From contig OZ024828.1 of the NCBI GenBank assembly GCA_964016985.1, positions 90,430,399 through 90,494,398 of the forward strand: a stretch of DNA of 64,000 nucleotides, given 5' to 3'. The stretch's first letter is position 1. Every line of letters starts with the position of its first letter. The translations under genes and the position numbers were made by a program. Shown one piece after another: positions 52,576-61,855 of the stretch. The stretch comes from Anodontia alba. Its lineage: Eukaryota; Mollusca; Bivalvia; Lucinida; Lucinidae. Under the pieces are notes generated by a model. That model worked only from the letters and a program-made list of their open reading frames with translations. It was not told the origin of the DNA and searched no databases.

Positions 52576-53517
52576 AAGTAAAACAGTGAAATGGATTAAA
52601 GAGATAAATAAGGCTTACAAGAAGTGTTAGAATGACAAAAAGACAAGTGCAGAAACGAAGGCAGCCAGTCGAACAGTTCAGTAAATAAGTGAATTTCAAC
52701 AGGACTAAGCCGTATTTGCCGTTCTGTTCTATTTTGTCAACTACCGCTCAAATACTAAGGTTGTCCCAGTTGAAAGATGGTTATCCGAATGAAATAGCTC
52801 CATTGTTATATTTGAGGGTGAAATGATGAACACGTTTAGCAACTAAGTTACAGTTAACTAAGTTATCAATGATTTGGCAATAACAGTGTTGTTTTTCACA
52901 ATCTTTTTGACGTTTATTTTGCTACACAGCAGCTGGTGTTAGTGCTGTGTGACGGCGGTAGAACGTCTCCACGTACATCACCATAGTGCAGATTATATTT
53001 CATTTTCTTTGGGGTCATTGTGGTATATTTGAAAATGGAGTTCTGCTCATGTATACGCTAGAGGACGTAAGCAATGTTGCAAATTTCTTTACTGCTTATA
53101 AAGAGTCTCAGTAAGACCGATACTCCCATTTTCTAATCCGTAGTGAGTTCTTTGTTACCAAACGCAATCTTTTTTCACGTTTATTTATTTTTCTTTCAAC
53201 ATGCTCAGAACCTCAACACAAGTGCCTCCTAAACATCGAAAAGTTCATCTAAGCTTTCCTTAACTTGTATATAAAATTCGCTTTGGAAACGTCCCTGTTA
53301 AGAACTTCAGCCATTCGGTATTAATAGGAAACCTTAGTAAAACTGACAGAAATAACGGTCTGGACGAATTCGACCTCCAGTAATATGGATGTAGTAGTCT
53401 ATTGGGAAACATCCTACAAACAGCAAAATACAACAATTAGTTATATTAGTTCTATTAATGTCAAATGACATTTGAGTCGGTAGATGATATCATTAAATAC
53501 ACTGCATTTCCTACTAG
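52576..53517. other. Unassigned stretch, about 0.9 kb
   Basis: No repeat family, long open frame or RNA signature recognised. Confidence 0.4.
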
Positions 53518-53662
53518 ATTGCATGTGCGCCCCGCGAAGTCTCAGATCAGACTGCGCATCCGCGCAGTCTGATCTGAGTCTTCGCGGAGCACTCTGTGGG
53601 TAGCCAATGATCCTAAGCGTCTTCAGGTGGACTGCGAGGACTCTGAACACACATACCTAAGC
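53518..53662. mobile_element. Family F-type single perfect hairpin
   Basis: CGCGAAGTCTCAGATCAGAC, TGCGCATCCGCGCAG and complement form a long hairpin at 53530-53592. A decayed second core follows (CAGGTGGACTGCGAGGACTC). Confidence 0.65.
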
Positions 53663-53828
53663 ATACATGAGTATAGAAGCTATAGAAGTAAAATAATCAA
53701 ATCACTGAGAGTACTGATGTGGGCAGTTGCCTAAAGTCTATACTAGGACGAAAAAGAAACGCCGGATACACAGAATATGCAACAAATATTTTATTGCTTG
53801 GCCTAGAATAATGAACATGGGTCAGCTT

Positions 53829-54321
53829 GATATCTCGTTCACTGTGCACCGGTACACATGTGTACAAACGTCGCGGGGAACGCTATAACGACACGGTTTT
53901 GGTTTGGGGCGGTATCTCGCAAGGGTTGACGGTAATTTAACCGGCGTTCATGTATAGAGACGAAATCCTCCGCCCAGTTGCCGTCCCATGTGTGCAAGCG
54001 CGCAACCGGATCTTCCAGCATGACAATGCCCGGCCCCATGTCGCTCGAGTTTGCCAGCAATTTCTGGCTAACAACAACGTAAACCCGCTCAGTTGACCAG
54101 TATTCAGTCCAGATCAGTCCCCGATTGAACACTTGTGGGACGAACTGGATAGTGGGGTTAGGAGGCGCCCAAATGCCCCCACTAATCTGGTCCAGCTGAG
54201 ACATGCTTTGCATGAAGAGTGGGATAACATTCCCATTGCAAGGATTAACACCTTGATGAACTCCATGCATAGGAGAATAAGGGCTGTGACAGCTGCGCAA
54301 GGAGGGCACACAAGATACTGA
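53829..54321 (+). pseudogene. Tc1/mariner transposase C-terminal pseudogene
   Basis: Read in one frame from about 53,860, the sequence gives RRGERY, WGGIS, YRDEIL, FQHDNARPH (second catalytic Asp), SPDQSPIEHLWDEL (Tc1-type third catalytic acidic residue region), EEW and GGHTRY, then TGA at 54319-54321. This is the catalytic half of a Tc1-like transposase. Two in-frame stops break it: TAA at 53938 and TGA at 54094, the latter at the usual Trp before SPD. The loop between RGERY and WGG is shorter than usual. The start of the first-Asp motif appears frameshifted near 53,829, and the N-terminal DNA-binding half is not seen. It cannot encode a working enzyme. Confidence 0.85.
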
Positions 54322-54424
54322 CGTGCCAGTCAGTGTTGCACTACACAAATAGGGGTACTGTCAAAAGGATGTATTTTTTTCTCATAATCGTCACTGAAAA
54401 TCGAATGAAACGATGTAGATTTGG

Positions 54425-54960
54425 GACGTTTTACTAGCGTTTTCTTTGTTTTTGTTTATTTTTTCGCTATTTACAAGCATCGGAGTGTATAAGTCTAATC
54501 ATATGATTGAATACAGAATTAAGCGTTAGCAGGGAACTTCTTGTTAGGTAGTTACAGTCGACTCTTGTTACCTCGAAGTCCGAAGGACTCTCTGAAATAC
54601 TTCGACATATCAGTACCTCGACATATCAGACTTAAAGTAAATCGAACAACCACATTTCACAAATCAATATGTAATTTGACTCCTTAAGTTAGAGATATAT
54701 TGAAATATTGTGGAAAAGAGGAAAAATTGCTCCTTAGGAGCAATTTCTCCTCTTTTCCACATTATTTTGTTACCTGTGTTAGATTTGTATGTTAAAACAG
54801 GGACCAAATTTTCACTTCGAGATAAGCGGCTATTCGAGATAAGCGAGGTCGAGATAACGAGAGTCGACTGTATTTGGTTGTTAGTAACAGGAAAACGGAT
54901 TGTCAAAATGTGGTATGTTAAATCTGGTAGTGGTCAACCAAACGCCCCAAAAATCTAAAA
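54425..54960 (+). mobile_element. Family P copy 3, split by family D
   Basis: GGGACGTTTTACTAGCG, TTTTTTCGCTATTTACAAGC and GTTAGGTAGTTA precede the insertion. GGTTGTTAGTAACAGG and ATGTGGTATGTTAAATCTGG follow it. Confidence 0.65.
54555..54870. mobile_element. Family D pogo-like hairpin element
   Basis: CAGTCGACTCTTGTTACCTC to GAGATAACGAGAGTCGACTG, flanked by TA (54553-54554 and 54871-54872). The central hairpin TGTGGAAAAGAGGAAAAATT, GCTCC with complement lies at about 54702-54763. Copy 1 of P gives an empty site (TAGTTATTAGGC) with a single TA. Confidence 0.85.
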
Positions 54961-55058
54961 GGTTAGCTTTGGAAACAAAGACCGTGTATAAAAAAAGAAC
55001 GAAAATCGGAGACTCGACTTTATAAGTTAAAGAGTAATTTGCTGATAATGACTTTAGA

Positions 55059-55273
55059 TCGTATTTATCTTACGTATTCGAACACATTAACGCTTTACCT
55101 TATTTATCCTAAACTTGAATAAATCCATTTTACTACCTATGAAAGCGTCTAAAACCCTGCCGCATAGAAGGTAAACAGTGTAGACCCTGATCAGACGCCG
55201 CGTTCTGCGGCGTCTGATCTGGGTCTACACTGTTTGCTCAGGCCTGTCTGTCCGAATACTTGGGTAATACGGT
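55059..55273 (+). mobile_element. Family E element, complete
   Basis: TCGTATTTATCTTACGTATT to ATACTTGGGTAATACGG. Hairpin 55179-55246: GTGTAGACCCTGATCAGACG, CCGCG, TTC and complement, perfectly paired except near CTGGG. Confidence 0.75.
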
Positions 55274-55459
55274 AACATAGACTACAGTCTGAGAATAACT
55301 TCAGGCCGTTCACTTTTCCATGCAAGTCAAACGGCATTCTCATTATCAAACCTTTCTAAATGCTTAAGAAAAGTACCTGCGAAAAATTAATAAAACAGAT
55401 GGACTTCAACTTTCTTAGTGCTTAAGCGGTTGATTGTTCTGCTTAATACAATGCTAACA

Positions 55460-55635
55460 CAAGAAAAGGGTAATTTGCGGACAATAATTTGCATGTTGAT
55501 CTGTGCCTTCGTTGCATGCTTACAGTATTAATGGGTACCGCAGTAAATGTCGACGAAAAGAGAATATCTAGATCAGACTGCACAGATGCGCACGCTCATC
55601 TGGACTTTCTTTGTTCGCATATGACATAAGGGACG
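55460..55635. mobile_element. Family T element
   Basis: GTGCCTTCGTTGCATGCTTA, ATCAGACTGCACAGATGCGC and CTTTGTTCGCATATGACATA. Confidence 0.45.
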
Positions 55636-55737
55636 TTTTCCCACATTTCGCATCATATAGAATTGTCACCTATATTTTTCCCACTTATTTTGTGCAGTAA
55701 CGCTATTACATCGTTTCTGTGCAAAATAAAGAAAAAA

Positions 55738-56135
55738 ATACGAGGCGCTTATAGTGGGTAATCACAGTACAGTCGAACCTTAATAGTTCGAACACCGATG
55801 GCTCGTTTTTCAGTCCCTACGAAATTCCTCCGATAGCTCGAGAAAACAATATTTAGGGATTTTGTTTTCTTATTTTATAATGAAATTGTATGTTGTGTGT
55901 ACTCATTAGAATCGCTTAATCGAGACGATTCTAATTAGTACAATGAACATACCATTATCACATACCATTACTGTGTAGATGATGGAAAAGGTTTCCCTAT
56001 GTTATAGCTATTTCTGACCTGGCGCCATGATTAACTACCTTTATCTCGAACAAATTCCATGGTCCTAATGATATTCGAGCCATTGAGGTTCGACTGTATA
56101 TGTTTTTGTGGTGAGACCAGAAAAATATCAATATT
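55738..56135 (+). mobile_element. Family B fragment hosting a family C element
   Basis: ATACGAGGCGCTTATAGTGG, GTAATCACAG before, and TATGTTTTTGTGGTGAGACC, AGAAAAATATC after, join to form a B right arm. Confidence 0.6.
55770..56096 (+). mobile_element. Family C pogo-like element in family B
   Basis: TA, CAGTCGAACCTTAATAGTTC to GAGCCATTGAGGTTCGACTG, TA. The core is TGTACTCATTAGAATCGC with an eroded right arm. Confidence 0.75.
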
Positions 56136-56558
56136 TTGGTTCAAAAGCTGGTTTATCAAGAACAATGGCTATATAGAAAAGTACCTTTTAAACAGGTGAG
56201 AACATAATGCTAAAATGTTTGTCGGTTGCACATGCCAGTTTGTAGAACTTGTATCTTTTCGCATGCACGAACTCTGAGACTGGTCAGTGGATAGAAAAGC
56301 TAGTGACTGACGCTACCATTAATTGGTCTTCATGTTTACCTTACTAACAACCGTAATAGACGCTTATCCGATCCTTATCAGAGTTTTACCCAAGCATTAC
56401 CTGCGTTTGAGTGACAGCATACAAAAGGCGCAGACGTGTTATAGGGCAACAAATGCATGTTCTCTCTGTAGCGTGGCCGTATCACATACTGTATCCTCAT
56501 TTGACCTTTGAACTTTTCTAAGGTAGGGGTAAGAAGAGGGTAATCGTTCTTTGACATG
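56136..56558. other. Unassigned stretch
   Basis: Nothing is recognised. Confidence 0.35.
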
Positions 56559-56804
56559 TTAACCCTTAAAGCGCCAAGGAAACCTGCACCTGAAAATGTC
56601 GTCTGTTTATGTCGTCTGCTGAATATTCTTGCAGACTTTTCAAACCTATTTTTGCATACAGGCAAAACAGTGTGGACCCTGATCAGACTGCTCCTAAAGG
56701 AGCAGTCAGATCTGGATCCACACTGTTTGCAAAAATGACTTTTAAAATCACAAGCAGATGACAAAGCAGACGACAATAGTTGTGACTAGCGCTGTAAGGG
56801 TTAA
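56559..56804. mobile_element. Composite element, second copy
   Basis: TTAACCCTTAAAGCGCCAAG to GCGCTGTAAGGGTTAA. The GTGTGGACCCTGATCAGACT cassette has tip arms GCTCCT and AGGAGC. It matches 8319-8562 almost throughout. Confidence 0.8.
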
Positions 56805-56810
56805 AATTAA

Positions 56811-57106
56811 GTTGCTCAGTCGGATACGTATCTGACTGATCAGAAGGTCGCGGGTTCGATCCCCGCTGGGTCCGGCAACTTTCTTTCGTGTAGATTAATC
56901 ATGAAATATTTTCTATGGTCCTTCTCTCCCTTCCGCATATTAAAGAAGGGCAGTTGTCAGTTTCTTGCAAAAGAATATGCACGTAGGGTTTAACCGCTTA
57001 AAGGACTAAGCCTGCCCAGGAAAATTGCGGTTAGGTAAACTGACCGGCTCGACATAAAGGCTTAATAGTGTTGACTGGACCGTTAAACTGCAAACCAAAA
57101 CCAAAA
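56811..57106 (+). mobile_element. Family M SINE, tRNA-headed full copy
   Basis: The head (56811-56880) has an A-box-like TTGCTCAGTCGG (56812-56823), B box GGTTCGATCCC (56853-56863) and a perfect 5-bp T-arm (GCGGG/CCCGC). No acceptor pairing, so not a functional tRNA. The body is GGACTAAGCCTGCCCAGG, GTGTTGACTGGACCGTTAAA. The tail is CAAACCAAAACCAAAA. A polymerase III SINE is the best reading. Confidence 0.75.
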
Positions 57107-57342
57107 TGTACCCAGGTAAACCGCAGCTGTGGGAAAAGAGTGACTTTATCCACTCCATTATCCAAGCCACATCAATACGATCTTCTTAACAGTTGCATAT
57201 GAAGTGTGAAACAGCTTTCAATTATCTTGAAAATATCAGCCAGCATCACTCAACATGCGGAAAACACATTACATGTACGACATAGAGGAGGCACTACACA
57301 GGTACAAATCAAAAACACATGTGGGTCGTGTCGAGTGGAATA

Positions 57343-57537
57343 GTACCTTCTAACATGCGCAAAATGCGTATATTCAGACCATCCTGCTCATGCGCAAAGT
57401 ATCATCCGGGCCTTTACTCTCCATTCATACATTCTGCAGTATCCAATGATTCTGTCAGCGGACAGTGAAGACCCTGATCAGACTGCGCCCATGCGCAGTC
57501 TGATCAGAGCCTTCCCTGTCCGCATATGCCCAAAGAC
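57343..57537. mobile_element. Family T element
   Basis: GTACCTTCTAACATGCGCAA, GACCCTGATCAGACTGCGCC, CATGCGCAGTCTGATCAGAG and CCTGTCCGCATATGCCCAA. The first hairpin is eroded, the second intact. Confidence 0.55.
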
Positions 57538-57689
57538 ATGTTTTGTAATGGCGAGGCCATGTGAACTAGAAACAATATTCCCCGTATACATTTTTTTCTT
57601 CGAAGTTCGCATTTTTTCGCGCACTAGAATAGCTTTATCCCGAGTATTTCTAACAAACTTCTTCCAGCGCGTACTGTTGTATTAATCTT

Positions 57690-57875
57690 GTGCATTGAGA
57701 CAGACAGGCCTGGGCAGAGGCAGAATGCGGCGGCTGATCAGGGTCGACACTATTTGCCACCCACCCAGCAGTTTTAGACATCTGAATGGGTATTAAAATG
57801 TTTTTGGGTTTTATTTTAATACTGGACAAGTATGGTAAGGAGTTAAGGTGTCCCAATGTTTTGGGTAAATACGGT
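57690..57875 (-). mobile_element. Family E element
   Basis: AGAATGCGGCGGCTGATCAG, GGTCGACACTATTTGCCACC and right end TTTTGGGTAAATACGGTA. The left end is truncated. Confidence 0.55.
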
Positions 57876-57964
57876 ATCAGTAAACTATCATAACTTGATA
57901 ACTCTGCTTAAAAAAAAAGAATGAAAATAAAGGGGACAGTAATATAACTAACGCATTTCTTCGT

Positions 57965-58122
57965 TTTAAGGGAGATGGATACACTCTATGACATTATATT
58001 CCTTTGTATTAAGGGAGATGGCCACACTTTCTTGGTATAGGCTCCTTTTCAGACCGGGATTGGTGTGAAAAAAAAAGAAAATGACAAGAGTTGCCTCTGT
58101 TTGAAAATGGTACAAAAAATCA
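57965..58122 (+). mobile_element. Family H, left neighbour of family K
   Basis: TTAAGGGAGATGGATACACT, a repeat of AAGGGAGATGGCCACACTTT, and GAGTTGCCTCTGTTTGAAAA, TGGTACAAAAAATCAC. The H right end resumes as GTGTATC after the K insertion. Confidence 0.5.
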
Positions 58123-58371
58123 CCAGGCCCAAAGGTTATAAAACTTTTTTCATGCTCAACTCAGCTGAACATGAAATGTTCTCTGCTAATAAATCTGAAA
58201 ATGCCAACAAAAGTTGGCATTTTCATATTTATTAGCAGAGAAATTTTCATGCTCAGCTATGTTTAGCAAGAAAGAAATTCCAATGTTTAGTAATTTGATA
58301 TTTATCAGCAGTACAAATTTCATGCTCAGCTCAGTTGAGCATGAAAAAAGTTTTATAACCTCGGGGCCAGG
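58123..58371. mobile_element. Family K palindromic element inserted in H
   Basis: CCAGGCCCAAAGGTTATAAA to TTTATAACCTCGGGGCCAGG. The inner palindrome GAAAATGCCAAC with complement is conserved with 31.0 kb. H copies read AAAATCAACCAAGTGTATCC at the equivalent position, so no clear target duplication. Confidence 0.75.
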
Positions 58372-58439
58372 TGTATCATGTCTCGATACCCTTATGGTAG
58401 GTTTTCCACCGTTTTCTACATATGGGACAGCGTTTGTGA

Positions 58440-58670
58440 TTTTTGTCTTCTTGTTTGTACACCTATCCCCTTCTGAAAAAATAGTCTACTCTAAAAGAAA
58501 GGAATTTGCTCTCACGGGGAGCAAATTCTTTCCTTTTAGAATAGAGTCCTTTCAGAAGGGAGATAAAACAATTTTAAAAGGGTTATCTACTCAAAAGAAA
58601 AGATTTGCCTTTTCAGAAGTAAGAAAAAAACAATTCTGACAGTTACTTCCTCTAAAAAATCTATCAAATC
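58440..58670 (-). mobile_element. Family H element
   Basis: Arms TCTACTCTAAAAGAAAGGAA, TTTGCTC and GAGCAAATTCTTTCCTTTTA. AGAAGGGAGATAAAACAATT and a partly repeated right segment follow. Confidence 0.6.
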
Positions 58671-58785
58671 CCGTTTACCTCCTCTAAAAACGCATCTATT
58701 CCCGTTAACCTCCTCTAAACGTGCATCTATTCCAGCTAAAGCCTTACCAATCTTAACCCCAGATATATGAGGGTGCCCTCATTCC

Positions 58786-59001
58786 TTAACCCATTTTAAA
58801 CTGAACATACTCCCCCACACTATATATTGGAAGAGTCCAATTTCAATTTTAGGTATGTCAGGCTATATGATTTTGATATTCCTGGAGAAAAACTTGTTTG
58901 CAATCAGCGGAGACCCTAATTAGGCGCCGCATTCTGTGTCTGATCTGGGTCTGCACTATTTGCCAATTACCCTTTTGGGGTCTCCAGACTAAAATGGGTT
59001 A
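58786..59001 (+). mobile_element. Family Y element (TTAA-ended)
   Basis: TTAACCCATTTTAAACTGAA to CCAGACTAAAATGGGTTA. TTGCAATCAGCGGAGACCCT, AATTAGGCGCCGCATTC form a damaged E-type cassette inside. Confidence 0.6.
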
Positions 59002-59260
59002 CGGTTGCTAAATTAAGATTAAGAAAATGAAGCTTAAGTGGTATCACTCTATGCTTTCAGCAGAAATGAAAATAGAAATTATCAAACTATCAAATCCACA
59101 TCACTTTTCTTCTATTGAAATAAAATGCTCTTTGTATGTTTTCTCCGCAGGTAAACAGGTTTATTGGCGAATGCCAAACGCAGTGGAATGCCGACTTAAA
59201 TGTCAACCGAAAGAACAAAAGGGTGAATAAATTCTAAAAGAAAGGAGCTTTGAGCGCAAT

Positions 59261-59539
59261 CATCACGAAAGCATGCCTATATAATTTTGACCCCCTTAGA
59301 CCCCACTTTTATATAGTAAAACTGGGGTTTACAGGGGTATACATTATTTTTCTTATTTCTGCTCAAAAACATAGATTGTGGGTACTCGTTAGAACCGCCT
59401 CGCCGAGGCGGTTCTAACGGTACCCACAATCTATGTTTTGATGGAAAATATGAAAAATATCAGAATTTTTTATCTGAAAATTTTCATTTTTTGGGTGGTA
59501 ATATTTTCAGTATATTTGAATAGGCAGGTTTTCGTAATG
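59261..59539 (-). mobile_element. Family A element, complete
   Basis: Ends CATCACGAAAGCATGCC and GCAGGTTTTCGTAATG. Core GCCTCGCCGAGGC; one base is missing in TAACGGTACCC. Confidence 0.85.
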
Positions 59540-59879
59540 TGAACACACGAACAAAACTGAAAACAACCGAAGTGTCATGTTTCCTGGCCCAGACTAGCTA
59601 GTTTAGGCCAGTCAGGCCCTATCAGTGACCCTCACATCATAATTTTTCAAAGCTCCCGAAATGGGCTCAGTGATCACAAAGGACCAGAAATTATAAACTA
59701 CACTATAGTGAAGTTTGTTTGTTGTCATAAAACAACAGACGGGCAAAATACCACAAGATAGAGCGGCATCATACCATAAGTTACAAGCGACACCAACCCA
59801 ACCGCTAACCATTAGCAAATTAATCATTCCAAAAAATGAAAACAACAGAGACCCGGTCAAGCCAACGCATCCACTCCCA
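59540..59879. other. Unassigned stretch
   Basis: ATAAACTACACTATAGTGAA near 59,694 echoes 31,950. Otherwise nothing. Confidence 0.35.
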
Positions 59880-60089
59880 TAGACTGGTTCCAGTCTCCAG
59901 TGACTAATTTTTTTTTCTTATAACCTGTTTAATACTACACTAAAATAAAACCAAAGTAATAACATGACTATAAAGGCTGGTCACTAGTGACCAGCATTTA
60001 TAGTCATGATATTTTTTGTTTTATTATGGTGGATTATCAAATAGGATTATGAGAAAAATATGTAATTGCTGGAAACTGGAGCCAGTCTA
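59880..60089. mobile_element. Family L inverted-repeat element
   Basis: TAGACTGGTTCCAGTCTCCA to TGGAAACTGGAGCCAGTCTA. The central palindrome is ATGACTATAAAGGCTGGTCA with complement. TA at both ends fits a TA-target element. Confidence 0.75.
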
Positions 60090-60281
60090 CCATGCCAGGG
60101 TCTTTACTGTTCATTAACACAATATTTGGTCATTCTGAACAGCAAACACTCTGGCAGCCTCCAGATAGATATGTGCGCGTAGATAGAAATTGCAATTGCT
60201 GTATAGGATTGTACACTACTTGAACATGTTTATATTCATTATGTACACTTTTTCCCATATTTAGCATACCGAATATCAATT

Positions 60282-60878
60282 GAGCCTCTTCGTCAGAAAA
60301 CGTACCTTCGGACACGTACGCCCAGCGAAGACTCAAATCAGCCTGCGCATACGCGCAGTCTGATTAGAGTCTTCGCTGCCCGCATAAAGAAACTTTGCAT
60401 CATTAGCTATCAAAAGTGCGCCCGTGAAGATTCTGATCAGATTACGCGAACACGCAGGCTGATTGGAATCTTCGCTGGGCGCACATATTCGATAGCCTGG
60501 TTCACGAGCTCCTCTTCGATGCTCTCTTCCATGCTAACTTCCTGTTAGTCATAACGCATGGAAAACATTTACAAATCGAGGAACAAGACACGGAAAAGCT
60601 CAAGTTTTATTGCTGTTGAGAAGTATGATATCAGTGCATGTTCTTACATAATATATCACTGATCGCCACAACACAAAAAAAAACTGTCCGAAAAATACAC
60701 AAGAATGACTGCTTGCATATAACATCACCAAAACCGAGTGACACTAATACCTATAATTCTCTATGAATGTCAATCACAGCTGAAACAGGCGGAGCCTTGC
60801 CTTTTATCCAACCCTTGTAAATACATAGATAGAGACATTCGGGGACCAGGCTAATATTCGAAGGTACGTTTTCTGACA
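60282..60878 (+). mobile_element. Family F element split by a hAT-like insertion
   Basis: AACGTACCTTCGGACACGTA, hairpins AATCAGCCTGCGCATACGCG and GATCAGATTACGCGAACACG up to ATATTCGA at 60492. It resumes as AAGGTACGTTTTCTGAC and is then cut off by family Q. Confidence 0.75.
60493..60853. mobile_element. hAT-like 361-bp element
   Basis: Flanked by an 8-bp duplication ATATTCGA (60485-60492 and 60854-60861). Inverted ends TAGCCTGGTTCACGAG and CGGGGACCAGGCTA. The interior is non-coding. The 8-bp duplication fits hAT-type insertion. Confidence 0.7.
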
Positions 60879-61198
60879 TTAACCCTTCTCATGCTGAATG
60901 AATTAAGACGCCACGCCCACTTCTAATTTCCAGCCAATCAAATTGTTTGTTTGTTTGTGTTGAGGTTTTACGGCCCAGTCAACCCAATAGGGTCATGTCG
61001 AGCGCGGTCAGTTTACCTAACCACACTTTTCCTGGGCAGGCTTAGTCTTCTAATTGAGCCACCGATCAAATAACTTGATCCATGTTTTTGATAGAAATTC
61101 ACATATTTAACGACAAACAGTGCAGCTCCAGATCAGTTGGCTTCTTCTACACTGTTTGCTAAGACAGGGCATGTCGTGTTCAGCAAGAGAAGGGTTAA
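60879..61198 (+). mobile_element. Family Q element split by a SINE
   Basis: TTAACCCTTCTCATGCTGAA to GTTCAGCAAGAGAAGGGTTAA, both ends TTAA. The cassette AAACAGTGCAGCTCCAGATC has lost a tip arm (GTTGGCTTCTTCTACACTG). Confidence 0.7.
60950..61066 (-). mobile_element. Family M SINE in family Q
   Basis: Between ATCAAAT copies (about 60942-60948 and 61066-61072): GTTTGTTTGTTTGTG, GGTTTTACGGCCCAGTCAAC and GGGCAGGCTTAGTCTTCTAA. The head is missing. Confidence 0.7.
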
Positions 61199-61500
61199 AT
61201 AAGTGACCCGAATGAATTCCAGTCCGATTTTACTTCTTCTAGAAATGTTTATTCAGATGTTGATAGCACTAACAGACATTTAAACTGATATGACCTCAGA
61301 ATTGATTGGATATGATTTCAATCAAGATTCTATTTGAGATAACCGTTTATTACATGTATCGATTAACTAGTGTAGTATAAAGCGATATGGTTTGCCAGCT
61401 ATAATCTGTGTCTTAGGAATCAGCAAAAGATTTTCGAATGCACGTTTGAATCGACTCGCTGAGTACCATTATGATAGTTTTTGTGCAGAAATCAGAAATA

Positions 61501-61674
61501 TAGTCGAACCTCAATAGCTCGAACCCCGATGGCTCGTTTACCATTGGCTGATTCACACTTGTCTTTGAGTCCTTACGAAATTCTTCCGGTCGCTCCAGAA
61601 AACAAATATTTCATGATTTTTTCTTATATTATCATGACGTTGTAAGTTACATTACTCATTAGAATCGCCTTATC
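61501..61674 (+). mobile_element. Family C fragment
   Basis: TAGTCGAACCTCAATAGCTC, then TTACTCATTAGAATCGCCTT, where it stops at the stem; the right half is missing. Confidence 0.6.
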
Positions 61675-61855
61675 ATTTACCCACGTTGCGGCTCATAAAA
61701 GCGGATCGTTTACTCATGTTGCGGCTCATTTAAGCAACATGCGGACCATTTACTCACGTTGTGGCTAATTCATGCTACATACGGATTCTTATTAGCGGCT
61801 CAGATTAACAACATAAGGACTGTTTTCTCACGTTGCGGCTCATATACCTACCTCG
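61675..61855. repeat. Tandem array of family F terminus-like units
   Basis: About five degenerate units of TTTACTCACGTTGCGGCTCA occur at roughly 40-bp spacing, some followed by an AACATGCGGACC segment. The unit resembles the F right end TTTTCTGACGTTGCGGCTCA. Confidence 0.65.

Noticed and set aside
53839..54348. 169-codon minus-strand open frame
   Set aside because: It is the antisense of the Tc1-like transposase pseudogene, whose motifs read clearly on the plus strand.
56811..56880. Functional tRNA gene
   Set aside because: Internal boxes and T-arm are good, but the outer bases do not form an acceptor stem and a SINE body follows directly.
1326..59539. CRISPR-like repetition of palindromic units
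   Set aside because: Repeats are dispersed, far apart, in both orientations, with defined element ends and no spacers. The setting is eukaryotic.
1326..59539. Family A as a classical Helitron
   Set aside because: No TC start, no CTRR end, and no constant A/T insertion dinucleotide across copies. A Helitron relative cannot be excluded.
1690..59539. One-base identity of flanks at many family A copies
   Set aside because: More than half of copies have the same base on both sides, but a single base is too little to call a duplication, and two filled/empty comparisons show none.
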